A stretch of DNA of 64,000 bases from Membranipora membranacea (GCA_914767715.1 OU612072.1:4896001-4960000); one strand, 5' to 3'; positions 22,214 through 35,870 are shown, counted from the first letter of the stretch. Numbers and translations: made by a program. The notes: generated by a model not told the origin, from the sequence alone.

Positions 22214-24322
22214 TTATTGCTGCATATTTATATGGCCATTTGTTATGTGGTCTTAGCAAAGAGTCACTAAACTTGTAGCATGTATACTTCATAGGTTAAT
22301 AGTAAAGTTCATCACCTCCTGACACCATGTTTGTAATGGGATGACTCTTTATAAGTTCTCTGGCAAGCGTCTGAAGCTTCACAGCGTTTAGTAGGGAGCC
22401 CTAGATTTCAAATTTTCAGCTCCCTTTTTCAAATTCTATACAATCCTTGGCTATTAACCTAACGCGCTCACTGTATTGCTATTTGATAATTGCTAGTCTG
22501 TTGGGTTGTCTATTGTTGTCATGTTTGAGTCTTTTTTTCTGCAGACAGTGCCGAACAATTATTCATGCAATTCCCTTTATTTTATTTGTTTGCACAGCCA
22601 AAATAAGGGCATAGGTCAGCTTAAGCCAGATTATGATGGTGAATCTAGCCAGGATAACCCTTTCGAGCAAGCGTGTAGTTAAATTTCCCTCCTCTTATTT
22701 TATGTCTAATTACTTCGATATCTCTACTACTGTTATAGGAGCAACAAGTGTGGTACCTATTGTTGGAACTCCAATGCTAACCTGCTTATGTCTATGTCCG
22801 ATCGCAGTGAATTGTGCTAGCTCAAGTCTTAATGAAATTAATCGAAGTATGCCAACAAACAGTCCCTCATAAATATAATGCAAATTGAACTAAGGCCACA
22901 TTTACTAAATATTTATGAATCCTTACTAATCTGTGATTTTCTTTTGTTCTAAGCTAGAGCTCCATAGAATTTTCCACCATGAAATTCAGCTGTTTCCGCT
23001 GAATAAATTAGATTTATCTCCCTCAGATTAATATATCATTGATATACATGGCACTGATTATGGTGCTGTCCTGTGGTTTTAAAGTGGATTATCTATGCAA
23101 TTTTTAATCCAATCAAACAGCACATGATTTTATGATGATATAGATTATAACAAACAAATTCCTGAAGATTTTTCCCCCAGTTTTAGAAATGGTTCCATTT
23201 GCAAGCTTAACACGCAGTTACAATTTTCGTTTTAGGAACTAGAATTACAATCATTTTACTGGTTGCCAATATATTCAAGTTTGAATTCTATTTGTGCAAA
23301 AGTGCAACAGTCACTGTGTAGTGACAGTAGGCCAACTAACAAAGTTCTAAACTTTAATCACACGCTGCCGCTATCATATGAATGCTGCCGCATATGGCTG
23401 TTTAATGTACAAGGGATTAACAGCGTTGATCTCTGTACACTAGTTACTCAAACACATCGACAAGGACAAAGATCATTCACGTTATTTTGGCCCTTCTTTT
23501 TAACGAGATATATAAAAGTGATGGAGCAAAGTTCTGATATTCTTATTATAATGATAAAATTATAGGAAGGGCTTCAGTAAAAAAATGAAAAATTAGATAA
23601 TCAAAATTCCAAATTAATGGTAAAAATGATGTCGTTACTATACATCATTAGTATTTATTTCTCTTAAAATAATAATGTTGATCGTGCAAAGCAAAAACAT
23701 TCAGACATGTTGGCTACCTATTTTCAAAGCGAAAAAAATATGGATTTAGTCTAAACCCTCAATGATAATTAGGCAATTTAAATCGCTGGACAACTTTGCT
23801 TGCAGAGCAATGATTGCTAAGCGGAACAAAGTTAGGCTATAAAATTCAATAGGAGCATGTAGCAAATAGACTAATAAAATGAGTTAAGTTTTGAATACAA
23901 ATTATATAATGAGGAATAAATATTTATAAAATAAAGGCACCCTAGAATTGGCAACTACCGGGCACACTGCAACATACATCAACCAACAGCGTTTTATTAT
24001 CAGAAAAGCTAATGTTCAGTTCGGCAAACATCATCTCATTTCTATGCTTCAAATGAGTTGCTCGCTCCCATTTCGAAAGAAGAATATTAACGATTCCAAT
24101 GATTAATGAAACTTCAAAAAAGATATGTCGAGGCCTGTGTTTGAACGCGGGCCTCCCGTTGCTAACCATTCATCCACGCCAACATGCCTACCCCAACATG
24201 GTTCTCAAATTCAAATGAAAGAACACGAACCACTTTGAAAGGAAATGGACCTAAATGCTATTCCCATATGTCGATTAGCCCTAAAACCGATGTCACGTCA
24301 ACATATATGGAAACAGAGTGAG
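22214..24322. other. Gene-free stretch
   Basis: Open frames at 22633-22872 and 23263-23565 have no recognisable domain, no splice context I can support, and (for the first) an opposite-strand frame of similar quality. At 24125-24185 the minus strand has tRNA-like boxes (GGATGAATGGTTAGCAAC and GCGTTCAAACAC), probably a decayed SINE head. Confidence 0.35.
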
Positions 24323-26948
24323 CTACAGATTTTCATAGGCTAGTTTGGGATTTTCTACATAAATAGGGTCGTTATCATTATAGGCATCGTTACCAATGTT
24401 AGCAAAATATGGTTCATTGCTTGTGCCTGATCTTTGATGGTCGCCACTGGTGTGTGGTTCAATGTGTTGGGAGTTAAGCACATACACAATATCACTTGCA
24501 CCCTCATCAGTGCCTGTCTCATTCAATCTTGTAGTTCTTCTCTCTGCTTGCTCGGATATGAAATCATAATATTGGTCGTCTACAAGGTGGTATATCTCAC
24601 TACTATCCTCCCTACATATCGCTGGTCTCGCTGGCAGAGACCTGGAACAAGCAGTGGGCAATCTGTTATTGTTTTGAGAGTTATTTAGTTGATTTCTCTG
24701 TCTCATCTTTATTGCGATAAGTGCAATAACTATGACCAGTATGGGAAGTGTAACTGTACTAACAATGACCTTGTCAAGGTTTGAAGCGAAGCCTTGGGAT
24801 CCGGCCCCAACTCCCCCAAAAAATTCAATCCGGTTAGGACTGTTTGTCCAGACCACACCATCCCCATAAAAGGGTGTCCACCACTCACTGTCTACTTCCC
24901 ATTGTGCGGTTTGCGTTATAAGATTGATTGAGCATTTCAGTGTATCTCTGCGCATCTTCTCATTTGAATCAGTAGTATCTATGTCAACGGTGTTGTCAAG
25001 AGAATACATGGTCCCATCATAAATGCATTGGTCTGAAAAATAATAGATATTTTTTGTATGCTCTGTTGAATTGTTGGCACCCAGTCAAGGCCAAATATTG
25101 TGATGTGTTTTATAGTATATTAGGAACCAAGAAACTTGTTCACATATTTTATTCTTCACATCTAATTTTCATCTCCTTCACTGCGGTGCTGAGGGACATT
25201 GGTGGAACAGCACGGAAAGATGCACAAATACTTGAGCAGGAGAGGGCAATAACTTACGCGGTTGGATAATTTATACGTAGAGGAGCCATGTATTTGTTCA
25301 CTATAATAATCTTGCATAACTTTGTCAGTAAAAGTTACCGACTATAAGAGTCCTTACTCTTCAGTTAGTCTTACAATGCCTAAAGGTAAATCAAATAATG
25401 ATTGCTCACTTGACTTGCAGAAACGTCGCGATGACTTACCATTTAATCCTAACTGATTCACTCCTGATTGATAGGAGGAGTTTCCTGTAGGGTCATAAGA
25501 TGGTGATCCAGCAGTGATGAGAGAGTCATTTATCTTTACCATGTACTGTAAATCAACTGGTGACTCACATTCAGTTATAAGTCGGTCGGTATCTAAGCTA
25601 ACCTCACCAGGGCAAACAGTGGTCAGTTTATCATCTTCTAAATTCAGGATTGCAAGTGACACATTTTCATCTTGTCTTAGTACTGAGGCTAGAATAAGGT
25701 TCTCAGATAACAGAGTCAAAGCTTGGAATACTTTAAATGGTCTAAGAGGTGGTATAGACACATTGTAAAACACTCCCCACTCTGAGGTTATATTTATATA
25801 TTCAGGTGGCGGTTCGATGTGGTAAGTAAATTTCGGTTTAGAGACTCTATCTAAAGTCATATCCATCATGAAAATAAAGAGACGGGATGTTTCTTGTGCA
25901 AAAATCCTGTGCCTGCCGATCAGTAGTCTCTCAAAAACTCGGGAAACACCCGGTAGGCGCATATGAAAAGATATATCACTGTACATTGTTGATATGTGAA
26001 ACCCGCTACTAAAGAGAGTCATTTGCCTGATCAAGGGGCCATCAGTAAATAAGATATCTGTTGAGCTGTTTGGTGCAGCTATCAAGTCATAAGGACGCCA
26101 AAATGTAGCCTTAGATAATTGTCCGTCTCTTGGCTGAGTATCAACCACTAGGCTGCAGTTACCACTGAAATGTGATACAATCCATGTCAAACGCTGTACC
26201 TTTCTTATACAGCCAAAGTCAGAGTCAGCCAACAGAATACTAGAGTCATTATCCTTTGTCTGATGAAACGAAAATATGCGACCAAATGGACGAAAAGTGT
26301 CTTCACCCTCACCGGTCTGACCAACTAGATGCTTAACTTTGGTGCCGATGATTTCAACCAGAGCATAGCCTCGGATTGCTAGCAAGACACCTGGTCTGAG
26401 AATGTCCTCTTGTAGAAAGTAAAATGTTGAGCTGTTTCCTGTAGATAGCTCCCTAGTGTTATCGATTAGAGGTATTGGTTCATCCAGGAGACTGTGTGAC
26501 TTTTCACTGCTATAAAATAACAAATAAAATAGAATAAATTAAAGAGAACTAAGCGCAAACTGAAATCAGACACTGACCGGCTCATAAATAAATTCCAGAC
26601 CACAGATTGTTGCACCGAGTGTGATGCACCGTTATCCATCCTGCATCTCTTTGGCACAGGGCTGGCAATACATTTCAAATCAAATTAATACATTGCTTGA
26701 AGACTTATCGATCAAAGACGGATCTCATTGGTCAGATTGCACCCTGATGAGGTCAACATTGTAGCTCTCGAACTTTTCCAAGGAGTCACCTGATTTATAT
26801 CATTTGTTCTAGAAAAAAAGACCATGCGCATATGAATTAATTATGAAATAGGTGGAATTTGTTAAACTTACTTGACATAGTCTATCAGACATAGAAGGAG
26901 CACTGCTGCAATTGTCTTCTTAGCAGAAATGATCATCATCAATGCCAT
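24323..26948 (-). CDS. Single-pass receptor-like protein with NHL-like ectodomain and Tyr-rich tail
   Basis: Three exons join in frame: 26948-26872, 26509-25440 and 25032-24323, giving 618 aa. Exon 1 and the start of exon 2 encode a signal peptide (a hydrophobic core AAVLLLCLIDYV, then NSE). The ectodomain (about 27-470) has at least eight N-glycosylation sequons (NSST, NCS, NIT, NVS, NDS and others). It has blade-like segments such as LLADSDFGCIRKV, typical of NHL/six-bladed propeller repeats, and a short Cys-containing region near QCIYDG. One membrane span lies at about 471-490 (VIVSTVTLPILVIVIALIAI) followed by the basic KMRQR. The 128-residue tail holds an SH3 class I motif RSLPARP (about 513-519) and seven separate tyrosine sites, ending in YENL, an SH2(Grb2)-type YxN site. 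This architecture suggests a cell-surface signalling protein; the ligand is unknown. The exon model is well supported; the NHL label is by pattern only. Confidence 0.75.
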
Positions 26949-29607
26949 CGGACATTCAGACTTGCTTCTTAATTTTTAAACTTCACAACTAGTCTGCACC
27001 CAAGCGTTGTAGTAAAAAATGTGAAGGACGCTTTACATGTGTTATCATTACATGTGTCATAGATTACATGTGTTATACATTACATGTGTTACACAACACT
27101 ACCTAGGGCAAAAATGACAAGCAAATCAAAGTCGCATTTATTCCTCATATTATAATTTTTCAAAGATGTGAGTGTCATTATGATGACTCAGATGGGGCGA
27201 CTTAGTTGTACCCAACAGCCAATGACAACGAGGTCAGGGGGATAATAACAGGAACCCGGAACTTGGCATCTTGGCATGGCCATCTCTTTTGTAAATCTTG
27301 AGAAAAAATAAATTTATATGTAAGGTTTTTGACAGACTAATTCATGATATTTCCCCCTTGGACTAAATGTTAGCGTAAACATAGAGAACAGCATAGCGTC
27401 AAAGCGATCTCCTTTTTAATACATTAATTGGCTAGGTTATACATTTTCAATCCAGATTTTCCTAATTTTCTTTATAGAGAATTAATTAAAGAAGCATGAA
27501 CACCCCTGTGGGAGGTAAAGGCGGGTATAACATAGGGAGCTCGCCTCAATTAACGACACTGGTACAGCATAGGATTCAATTTCGCAGATTGACTTCAAAC
27601 TCGACCCCCTTACCATTATACCACTATGAGCATATGGAAATGCAATGCTATGTAAATGATTAAATTATGGAATCTAAGAAAGAGCGGGGATAAAACAGTG
27701 AAGTTTCATGCTAATTTTTTGCAAATGTCCCTTAAATTCTATACTTGTTTGAGGCAATAACAACATAAATCTATTTTCTTTGAACTTTAAAAATGGTTTG
27801 TCACCACATTTTTACTTGTTTCAATGATGCACATAAAGATTATAAGGCATTGCTGTAGGCAGGCAGTTTAATGTAATACAATGCTAGACTAATGTAGTAA
27901 GCTACTTATTATATGAAAAGCCAATCCTTTGGGAAATGATCGCAGAGGGTGTATTTTATGGTTTACTTCTTAAAAAATCCTATATGGGAAATTGATACCT
28001 AGAAGTTAATTACGTAAACCTGCTATCAATCAGATCCTTGTATTGTATCAAGACAAAAACAGCTTGTAAGAGATAGAAAATGCCACAATTTCAGTCGGAA
28101 ATAATGTTCATAGTCTTGAGTATAACCTTTGAGCATGTGCAATAGGCCTATGATAAAATAGCACTGGACTTTCAAATGATTTGTAAGCCATAATAAGACT
28201 GAGACTTGTCGCTTTTGAGAAGGAAAGCATAATGGACTCACTGTTTTTATTAACCGTTCAGTACTATTTTCAAACTTCCTTGTTGGTTAGATTAAAGGGT
28301 CAAATTGAAGTCAGTAGATAACATGCATTTCATGTTCTCAACTTCTCATTCAATGAGATGTAGCACAAATGAGTGATGTTGAATATCATAGCAAAAGTGG
28401 CACAAATCGTAAAATAACACTACGTTCAGAAGTTTAAAGGTCATGATATCAGTTCTTTTGAGTATCAAAGTGAAAATTGATGCGAGGAGGTGACTTTTAT
28501 TGGCATCATAACCATTTTTAAGAAAAAAAAGTAAGGTTTTTGGTATAAAAAAAGTTTTTTCTCTCCTTATGATCCATTCCTTTTCTTGGCAATAAAGCCT
28601 AAGAAATTCAAATTTACAGGTTTACTAGGAATTAGAAGTTGCCCTCTCCTAACCAACTAAAGAAAGGTAAGAACTATTTTCAATGGCCTATGATAAGCTT
28701 CTATATTAATCACATCTGTCATACAGGAAACTAGTCATTACTCCAGTAGTGAAAAGAATAATTTCTGCTTAATTAAAAGATGCAGTTTGTAATTTTGTAT
28801 GTGACTTGAGCTAATAACTATTGGCGAAATAAGTGATAATAAGTCTTTTAAAAATGGATAAAGTGTTTGATGAACTGATTAATCTAGGCAGACAGTTGAA
28901 AACTGTGATGAAAGATGGGTTAAATGGTTCGAAGGATTGAAAATTAAATATTTATCTCTTAGAACATTAAGTGTTTGTCCCATTCACCCAACCAGGCATC
29001 AAACTTTTATCACAACACTACCTAGAGTCCTGATCTACAGCTTTATTAATTTAGTAATTCATGAGGCAGGGAAAGATCATTAAGTAAGGATCAGAGGAGT
29101 AAGAGCAGTGTAAGCATACCCTATTGTGTATATCTAACATTAGTAGGTGATACTTGGGTTTCTAATTCTGCCAATTTTACATTTAGGACCCTTGTACAAA
29201 TGTTAATGAAATGTAATGAAATCTGAGAGAAAACTTTGAGGAAACAAGGCTGAGGATTGCAGATATAGAAGTATCAAGATCTTCAGCACTGACTATACAG
29301 TTGATATGTATTCATTTGTTTGACAGCAACATTAAATTGGTCTACTACAACCCGCTACTAGTCTTTCTCCTATGAACCCGTCTACTGACTCATGAAAAAT
29401 ACATGCTGACAAGTTTGAAAGACAGCTAAGAATCACAATAAAATGCTCAGCAATGAGTCACGTAAGGTCATTAACCCTAACACATATGCTGTGTTGTACA
29501 GGCTGGCACTGGTTTAATGGGATGAGCTCGCTGGATGGGAGAAAATGACTTCAAGTAGGGAAGAGCGGGCCTTGTTAATAGCGCCGTCAGCCCATATTCT
29601 TTGGGGA
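26949..29607. other. Gene-free stretch
   Basis: I find no exon I can defend. Between 27040 and 27095 a short repeat of ATTACATGTGTTATA type occurs about four times. At about 27570-27640 the minus strand has weak tRNA-like boxes (GTGGTATAATGG). Everything else is AT-rich single-copy-looking sequence. Confidence 0.4.
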
Positions 29608-29740
29608 TATTTAGATGACGCAATCGGTTAGCACGCTTGACATTTGTGCCAGGCAAGTGGTGCTGCAGGAGTGGTGGGTTTGATTCCCACTGGGAGGTTT
29701 TTGAGGTTGATTGCTCCAGTCCCCGGCAACCTTGGGTGTA
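29608..29740 (+). repeat. tRNA-derived SINE-like element
   Basis: The head carries GCAATCGGTTAGCACGCTTG and the B-box-like GGGTTTGATTCCCAC. The body GAGGTTGATTGCTCCAGTCC then follows at the same distance as in the element at 12815. Two separated copies with the same head-body order indicate a family. Confidence 0.6.
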
Positions 29741-31521
29741 CCTCTCTCTTCGAACTTGGAGGCAGTAGTTTTAGTTGTGGCCTCTTAGTTTTTTGTCTTA
29801 GCCAATATGGCCCTCTTCTCTATTTACCTTTTGTTCGTCGTTATTTGGTTATTTAGTCTTAGCTAAACTGTCAAGATGACCGACTGAAGTTAATGTGATC
29901 AGTGCTGTACAAAAAAAATATCCAACTTGAAACTTCCGGGGAAAAGCAAAAAGTTACAGTTAGATAGATTGGAGTTGTCTTCCATGCAATTACGATAACA
30001 ACTGTCAATGCAAATAATAGTTCCAATTTGAGGAGTAGAATTCGCATTAGAGTTGAATGAGATTGTAAATATTTTTCGTGTGAATTATAGTTTGAGTTGC
30101 ATAGTTTAGTTAGAGTACCCATTTGTAACATGGAAGTACTAAAATGATAGGTTTTAATAAACGAGACATTAACCCATGACGAAGATAGCAGATGTCATAA
30201 TAAAGATAATTATGATTGCATAATCAACACCCTATTACTTGATGTTGAAACTATAACTTATATATTGGTATGTGTCAATTTTATTGTATCAATTGAAAAT
30301 TTGAGCATAACAGGAGGTCTATGAATGCAAAAAAAAATTGTTGCTATCAGAATAATCTAAGTCTTGACTTAAAAATCTGACTCTGGGACACCACATCTGA
30401 ACTTAGGAAATCAAAAAGTTAAACGTTAGCTCAAAAGAGAGTGTTGGTGCATTCAAATTTCAATTTATAAAAAAAATCAGACATAAATGCATAAAATAAG
30501 ACATATAATTATTGTGTACCTCATTTATAAACTATGCAAATCCATAGCTATTAATAAAATACTGAAGAATTTGGAATAATATTTGCAAAGAACATTCATC
30601 AGGATAGTTCAGCGTTCGAACTAGCGATTTCTGCACCTGCTCATCCAGGCTCTAGACGACTCCAATAGCCAGATTAGTTGTAATAGGTAAGTTATCAAAG
30701 CCAGCATTGTCAGCATGACCCAGTATGAGTTATTGTGAGGATGTGTATGATTATTGTACAACAGAATGATGACTGAGCAATGTATATCCAGATTGATGCC
30801 AACAGGTCACATAGATGTATAATAGACGGTCAGCTCAGATATTTTTCTTTTTTGAGGACACATGTTGGGCATCCGAAACACTCAGTTCCATCTTTTTGCT
30901 GCAATATATACATCAAGTTTGAACTTTTTAGCAAAAAGTTGAAGCTTCAGATGGAAGACTTCTGCTTGATTAAGACAAGCGAACAGGCAAGTTTAGATAT
31001 GCAAATTAAACTTGAGTTATGTCGCATTCATCACACATCTATATATAGAAATTTAACCAAAATTTACTATTTTTAAAATTTCAGCTGACAATAATTAATC
31101 CATCAATGCCACGAAGCATGTTTTGCTAGAAGTGCCAAAAAGCGACTGCATAAAGAAATTAAACAGAGAGAAAAATGTTTAAAATAAAAATGCGATCAAA
31201 AAGTGCCAGTCAATGTGACATGTAGTAATTGAAATTTGAATAAATCACATAGTGCTATAATGCATCCAGCATCATGATATGAAAACATGCCTAGATTCTT
31301 CCTCCATTCAAACAAGCCTTTTAAATCTGTAGAACATTCTACCTGACAACGTTTGATATAAAATTAAGTAGAAGTGAATCAAAATCAACAGGAGGGGAAT
31401 GATGTGAAACTTTAGTACTTTGAGGGAAATCAACATCTGGAGGGTCCAGCACTGAGCTTGGTCAGTGTTAAGTTGTGTAGTTAACATGACCCACACAGTA
31501 ATCTTGTAGCAGGGTACTCAC
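29741..31521. other. Gene-free stretch
   Basis: No exon is convincing, although the 3' exons of the minus-strand gene at 31522-32101 should lie somewhere in this interval or further left. Open frames at 29871-30131 and 30780-31076 are low-complexity and unrecognised. Confidence 0.3.
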
Positions 31522-32101
31522 CTTAAAGACTTCTCTGGTTTGAGTGCCATCACATTGATCCTGGTCTGGACAAGGTTTGAGGTCTGGACATAATTCAAAG
31601 TGCCCTTTGGCTATCCGTACACGCTTGACCTATAAAAAATTGAGCAATTGGTGATTAGTTTACAAGAATCATCACTCAAATATATTACGCACCTGACAAC
31701 AAAGCGCTTAATCCAGGCCAGTTCCCCTCCCTCTCATGGCAATTGATTTAACTGCAAGCACCCTGCAAAGATATAGAGTGTACATTCATAGATTGCAATA
31801 ACCTTTTTCTAATGATACTCATTCTGTGAAGGTACACTGAACATTATTTTTTACATTGTCAAAATACAGATCTTTGAAAGTTTATGGTAAAACTTGGGAT
31901 GTTGAAATCACACCTCAAAATTGGTCCTGGCCATCATTGGAATATCCATGATGTTTTAGTGTGGAAAAAGTCGGAACCCCTCTACCCCTGAATTTGCTGA
32001 CCCGAACCAAATCCAACAGCTAAAGTCTAACTTCGCATACTTACTTGTGCAGAAAAACTAAAAAGCATAATCAATATTATACTCAACAGCAGAAATCTCA
32101 T
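31522..32101 (-). CDS. 5' part of a small secreted, Cys-containing protein
   Basis: Exon 1 (32101-32045) encodes a 19-residue signal peptide, MRFLLLSIILIMLFSFSAQ, and ends at a GTAAGT donor. Exon 2 (31629-31522) begins after a TTTTTATAG acceptor and adds 36 residues, including LCPDLKPCPDQDQC, then ends at a GTGAGT donor. Both junctions are phase 0. The remaining exons, to the left, were not found, so the product is incomplete. The Cys/Pro/Asp-rich segment is not a family I recognise. The call rests on signal-peptide character and clean splice sites only. Confidence 0.5.
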
Positions 32102-34130
32102 TGTGTATCCAGTTGTTTGTCCCAAGGTTTACCAGTCGCCAACAGGATCAGTGAGCAGAGCGGTAGGTGTGAGGGAGAGCCTTCAAGCCTGAACTTAATA
32201 ATGTAATAAAGTAATAAGTTTAGTTAAAGTGATGCTATCTACTTTCAATCCGTCACCTGACAGTTTATGATAACAGATGAACTATTAATAATATGATACG
32301 ACACCATCTACATATTTAGAAGCTCTAACGACAACCAACACATCAATATTTTTAATTTCCTTGGAAATATGATCACAGGATATCCGGCTTACTAAAACCA
32401 GTAAATTTAATTTTAAAAAACTTTTGGTTTATTTTGAGCACATGGACATCAATGACAATATTTTAAGGTTTTGAAATTGAATTTTAACGTGTCCCTTTGA
32501 GCACAGGACACATTTAGCGAAGTACTGGCCAAAAATGAAAGTGCACAACGCAACTGACATCTTCACTATTATTATTTTTGGTGAAAAATAGTGCTTTGGT
32601 CGGTTTTTAATGACAGTACACCAGGATATAAATTATTAAAAAATTAATGGAAAATGTGAGAGTCAATATTATTCAGCCCAAGCTCAGAAAACATCAAAAT
32701 ATATCGAGTAATTATAACAGATTATCAAAAGATCCTTAATGCAATGTAGTAACTCTCTAAGCATCAAAGTTATAATTAGATAATGCGGAGCCAACCCCCA
32801 AACATTGGGCCCGAACATGACACCAACTAATTTGGAAAGCTCATAGTCTTTTAAATTATAGTTGTGAGCAAGTAATAAAAAAATTTAATGAGGAAGGAAA
32901 AACATAATATTATTTTTTTGCTGCTGGAAGTGGAAAGTGCGCGACAGACTGATTGAGGTGAAAATTAATTGAAAATTTTCTATCTTGAAATCAAGCAACA
33001 TTTGAAAGCCACTAGTTGAGTCATTCAATGATCCTGGGAACAGACCCCAGATAAAAACCAGGATTGTCCTCTCTTAAAATGATGATAGACAACTTTCATG
33101 ATACGGTATATAGCGGTCAAGGTCGACCAATGTGTAGGCTCTGATGTCTAGGATCAGAGTCAACACATCACTAGGTAAAGGTATCCCTCATTAAAAATTA
33201 TTTTAAGCCCTCAAACATCTCTCGAGCTTACTGGTTTTGTCATTACAACATACCGAACACACAGCCAAACAGAAATTAGCAGCCGGTTCGAGTCTGGTTG
33301 ATAATGAAATTAAAATAATCTACCAGCAATCGTTAGAGAGTTCAACCACTTGGAAACTTGTAAGTAACAGCATAGGTTTGGTTCTGCACGGCAGAATATC
33401 TCACAGATACAGATCACAGTGTCAAGTATAACTTTAAACCATAAGGTCAAGATACGCCAATGGGTTTGGACTGATTGGTTGGGTTTGTTTATCAGAGCAC
33501 AGACATGGCTAACATACCACTAGTAATAGATAAAAAGAATGTCAACTAACCTCTGAATATAAATGATATGGATCGAGCTTTAGATGTGAGTTTGGTTGAA
33601 GTTGCAGTCCAGGTAGCAACGATTAACTGGTCCCAAACTATGAACTGCTACAATTTATACCATAATCAAAAATGCCGACCCAAGCTGCAATTCCTATACA
33701 AACCATTGAGCTGTCACTAATGTGTGGGTGCAGAGAGCTAGGTGCCTGGTATAGTTAATTGCCTTGCCTAATACTTATGATGATTGATGACTCAACTCCA
33801 CATTTTGACATATAGGGGTGGATTAGCAGCTACTCAGACACTGATCTTATCAGGAAGCTGGTAATCAAGCACAAACGGTCCGGATTAATTACGCATTGTT
33901 TTATTTAGGGAAACTCATCATCAATAGGTGTACCACCAAGCACCAGCAAGTACCACCAAGCACCAGCAAGTACCGATCTCAATTGCTGCATGTCATGTCA
34001 GAAGAATTTATATGATCATTGAACCAGATTTGGATGTTTTTTTATTGACGCCTCAAAACATATTGATCATGATCCATTGAAACGATGCTTCCTACTTCTA
34101 AGCCAGAAACATTAATAGGGTGAAGATGAT
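32102..34130. other. Gene-free stretch with a short tandem repeat
   Basis: No exon is supported. At 33930-33974 the 20-bp unit TACCACCAAGCACCAGCAAG occurs twice in tandem with a partial third copy. Confidence 0.4.
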
Positions 34131-35612
34131 TCACTCAGTATGATAAGCATCATATAGAACAGACTTGACAAAACAGCTTTGGAATATTGCAAAAGGAAAT
34201 ACCACAATACGTAAAAAATAATTCAGAGTCCCACCTGGAAAAACATCATTGAAGTTTTCAGATAGGGTAGAGCTCCGTGTCTGACCCTCTGCCTGGCCTG
34301 TAGTTCTGGCCTCTCGGGTTGTCAGCCCTTCTGATACAATAAACATCTGCCAGGCAAAGAAAGAAATACCGACAAGCATGGCAACTAAAGTGCCATACAT
34401 CAAGCCTACACAGTATGAGAAATATAAGTCTACACTTCCGGGATGCATAATAGTTCGAAAAATAATTGTAAAAGGTAGTGACACAAACTTTGCCATGTCA
34501 AACGAAAACTTATACTTCTTAAATAAAAATAAAGCTGATACGACGACAAAATAGAGACCAGCTTTAAACTGATAGAAGCAGTAGACTATGAAATATTTCT
34601 GGTTCTGCTGGCCGATGCAGGTTCCCATGAAGAAACAGTGGTGGTCTCTTTTGTCTATGCATACATTACACAACCAGCAATGGTGAGATCTTATTGGCTG
34701 GGTGAGATGACATACTTCACAGACTTGTCTTTTCCTATCTGGTGAAGGATTGTTTGGTTTTGGTGTTTCTGTTGTTGTTGTGATAGATCTGTAAAAGCTG
34801 AGGCCTACAGTGGCACTGAGAAATACCTGCAATAAGAATACATAAGTCTATGGGTAATATGAAGACACAACGAAAGGAAATTTAAAATGAGCAAACTAAT
34901 TTAGCAAATTTTAGCGGAGGCCAGCCCACTAATGAATCAATTAAAAAACATTTATTAGCAAGATTCTGGATCAGTAGAATAGTACATTCATGTTTGCCGA
35001 TCTTAGAATGGATACTAGAACAAAACTATGTGTGTGGAGGCAGGGCGCGTGGGACACAGAAGAGCTCTCTAATCTCCTGCTGAGACTATCATTGAACCAA
35101 ATTTCGCATGCCTTCACCAGCTTATATAGGGTCAGGGCCTGGGAAAACTGCCTCCTAAATATGTTGCTTACATATAACATGGACCATTTAAAGTCACCTG
35201 GCTAAGCAAAACCCTGCGCAGTTTTTATTGCCCGCATCCCGCAGCTACCTTGACAAATTGCGGCCGCGTGACAAGGCTAGTAGAGCTCATATATAGAGGC
35301 TGTTTGGGTGTTGTAGATTGACTTCTTTAAACCTACTGTCAACATTGACAGCTTAAACTACAAAACTTGCTCACAGTTGACTCAGTACTGATGACCAGAA
35401 TAAAGAAATGATCCACTTACAGATATAGCCACATGAGTGTACAGAGCGGCGCCGGAGAAGATTTGAGGTAATATTACAAAGAGTAAAGTCACAGTATCCA
35501 GAGTTAGTAGTCCGACAAAGTAAGAGAAACCTATCAGGTTATACAGAGCTATAACTCTATGTCTCACTGATTCCCTTGTACTAAAAGCTAATCTCCAGAC
35601 GTTAGGGTGCAT
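34131..35612 (-). CDS. DHHC-type palmitoyltransferase (ZDHHC22/24-like)
   Basis: Two exons, 35612-35421 and 34826-34131, join in phase 0 to give 295 aa. The protein has four membrane spans. Two lie before the cysteine-rich domain (about residues 20-50 and 58-78) and two after it (about 143-168 and 198-228). The cytosolic zinc-binding domain (about 100-143) reads CEVCHLTQPIRSHHCWLC followed by RDHHC at 124-128. The catalytic DHHC Cys and the zinc-ligand Cys/His set are present. The usual Pro-Trp after DHHC is Phe-Phe, as I recall for ZDHHC22-type members. The TTxE motif is present as TTRE (about 233-236). Such enzymes transfer palmitate from palmitoyl-CoA to cysteine of target proteins, usually at the Golgi or ER. 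The subfamily assignment is tentative; the family is certain. Confidence 0.93.
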
Positions 35613-35808
35613 AGTAACTACCTGCTGACTTGTCGAGCAGCTAACTGTCTTTAAGACATCTTATCAGAAACATACATGGCCTTGTAGCGATTGCCCAAGG
35701 AAAATAATACTACTTGAGGCTTGACTAAGAATGAAAGTTGTTTATACTGGCCAAAGTCAATTATTTCCTGAAAGACATTCTCTTATTGTGATACTGTATA
35801 GTAGCAGG

Positions 35809-35870
35809 CTAGTCTGAGCCCCCCACACTTTTGCCCCTCGCCCGACGGCCTCCCGGCAAGGAGGGGCTAG
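35809..35870. mobile_element. Short MITE fragment, CTAGTCTGAGCCCC family
   Basis: CTAGTCTGAGCCCCCCACAC and TTTTGCCCCTCGCCCGACG recur in inverted orientation at 46381-46463. Both copies here are flanked by TAGCAGG, possibly a target duplication. It is too short to code. Confidence 0.55.

Noticed and set aside
22633-22872. 79-codon frame with hydrophobic Cys-rich stretch
   Set aside because: No domain, and the complementary strand also gives a plausible peptide. No supporting promoter or splice context.
23263-23565. 100-codon plus-strand frame
   Set aside because: Unrecognised and without conserved-looking motifs; no supporting neighbours.
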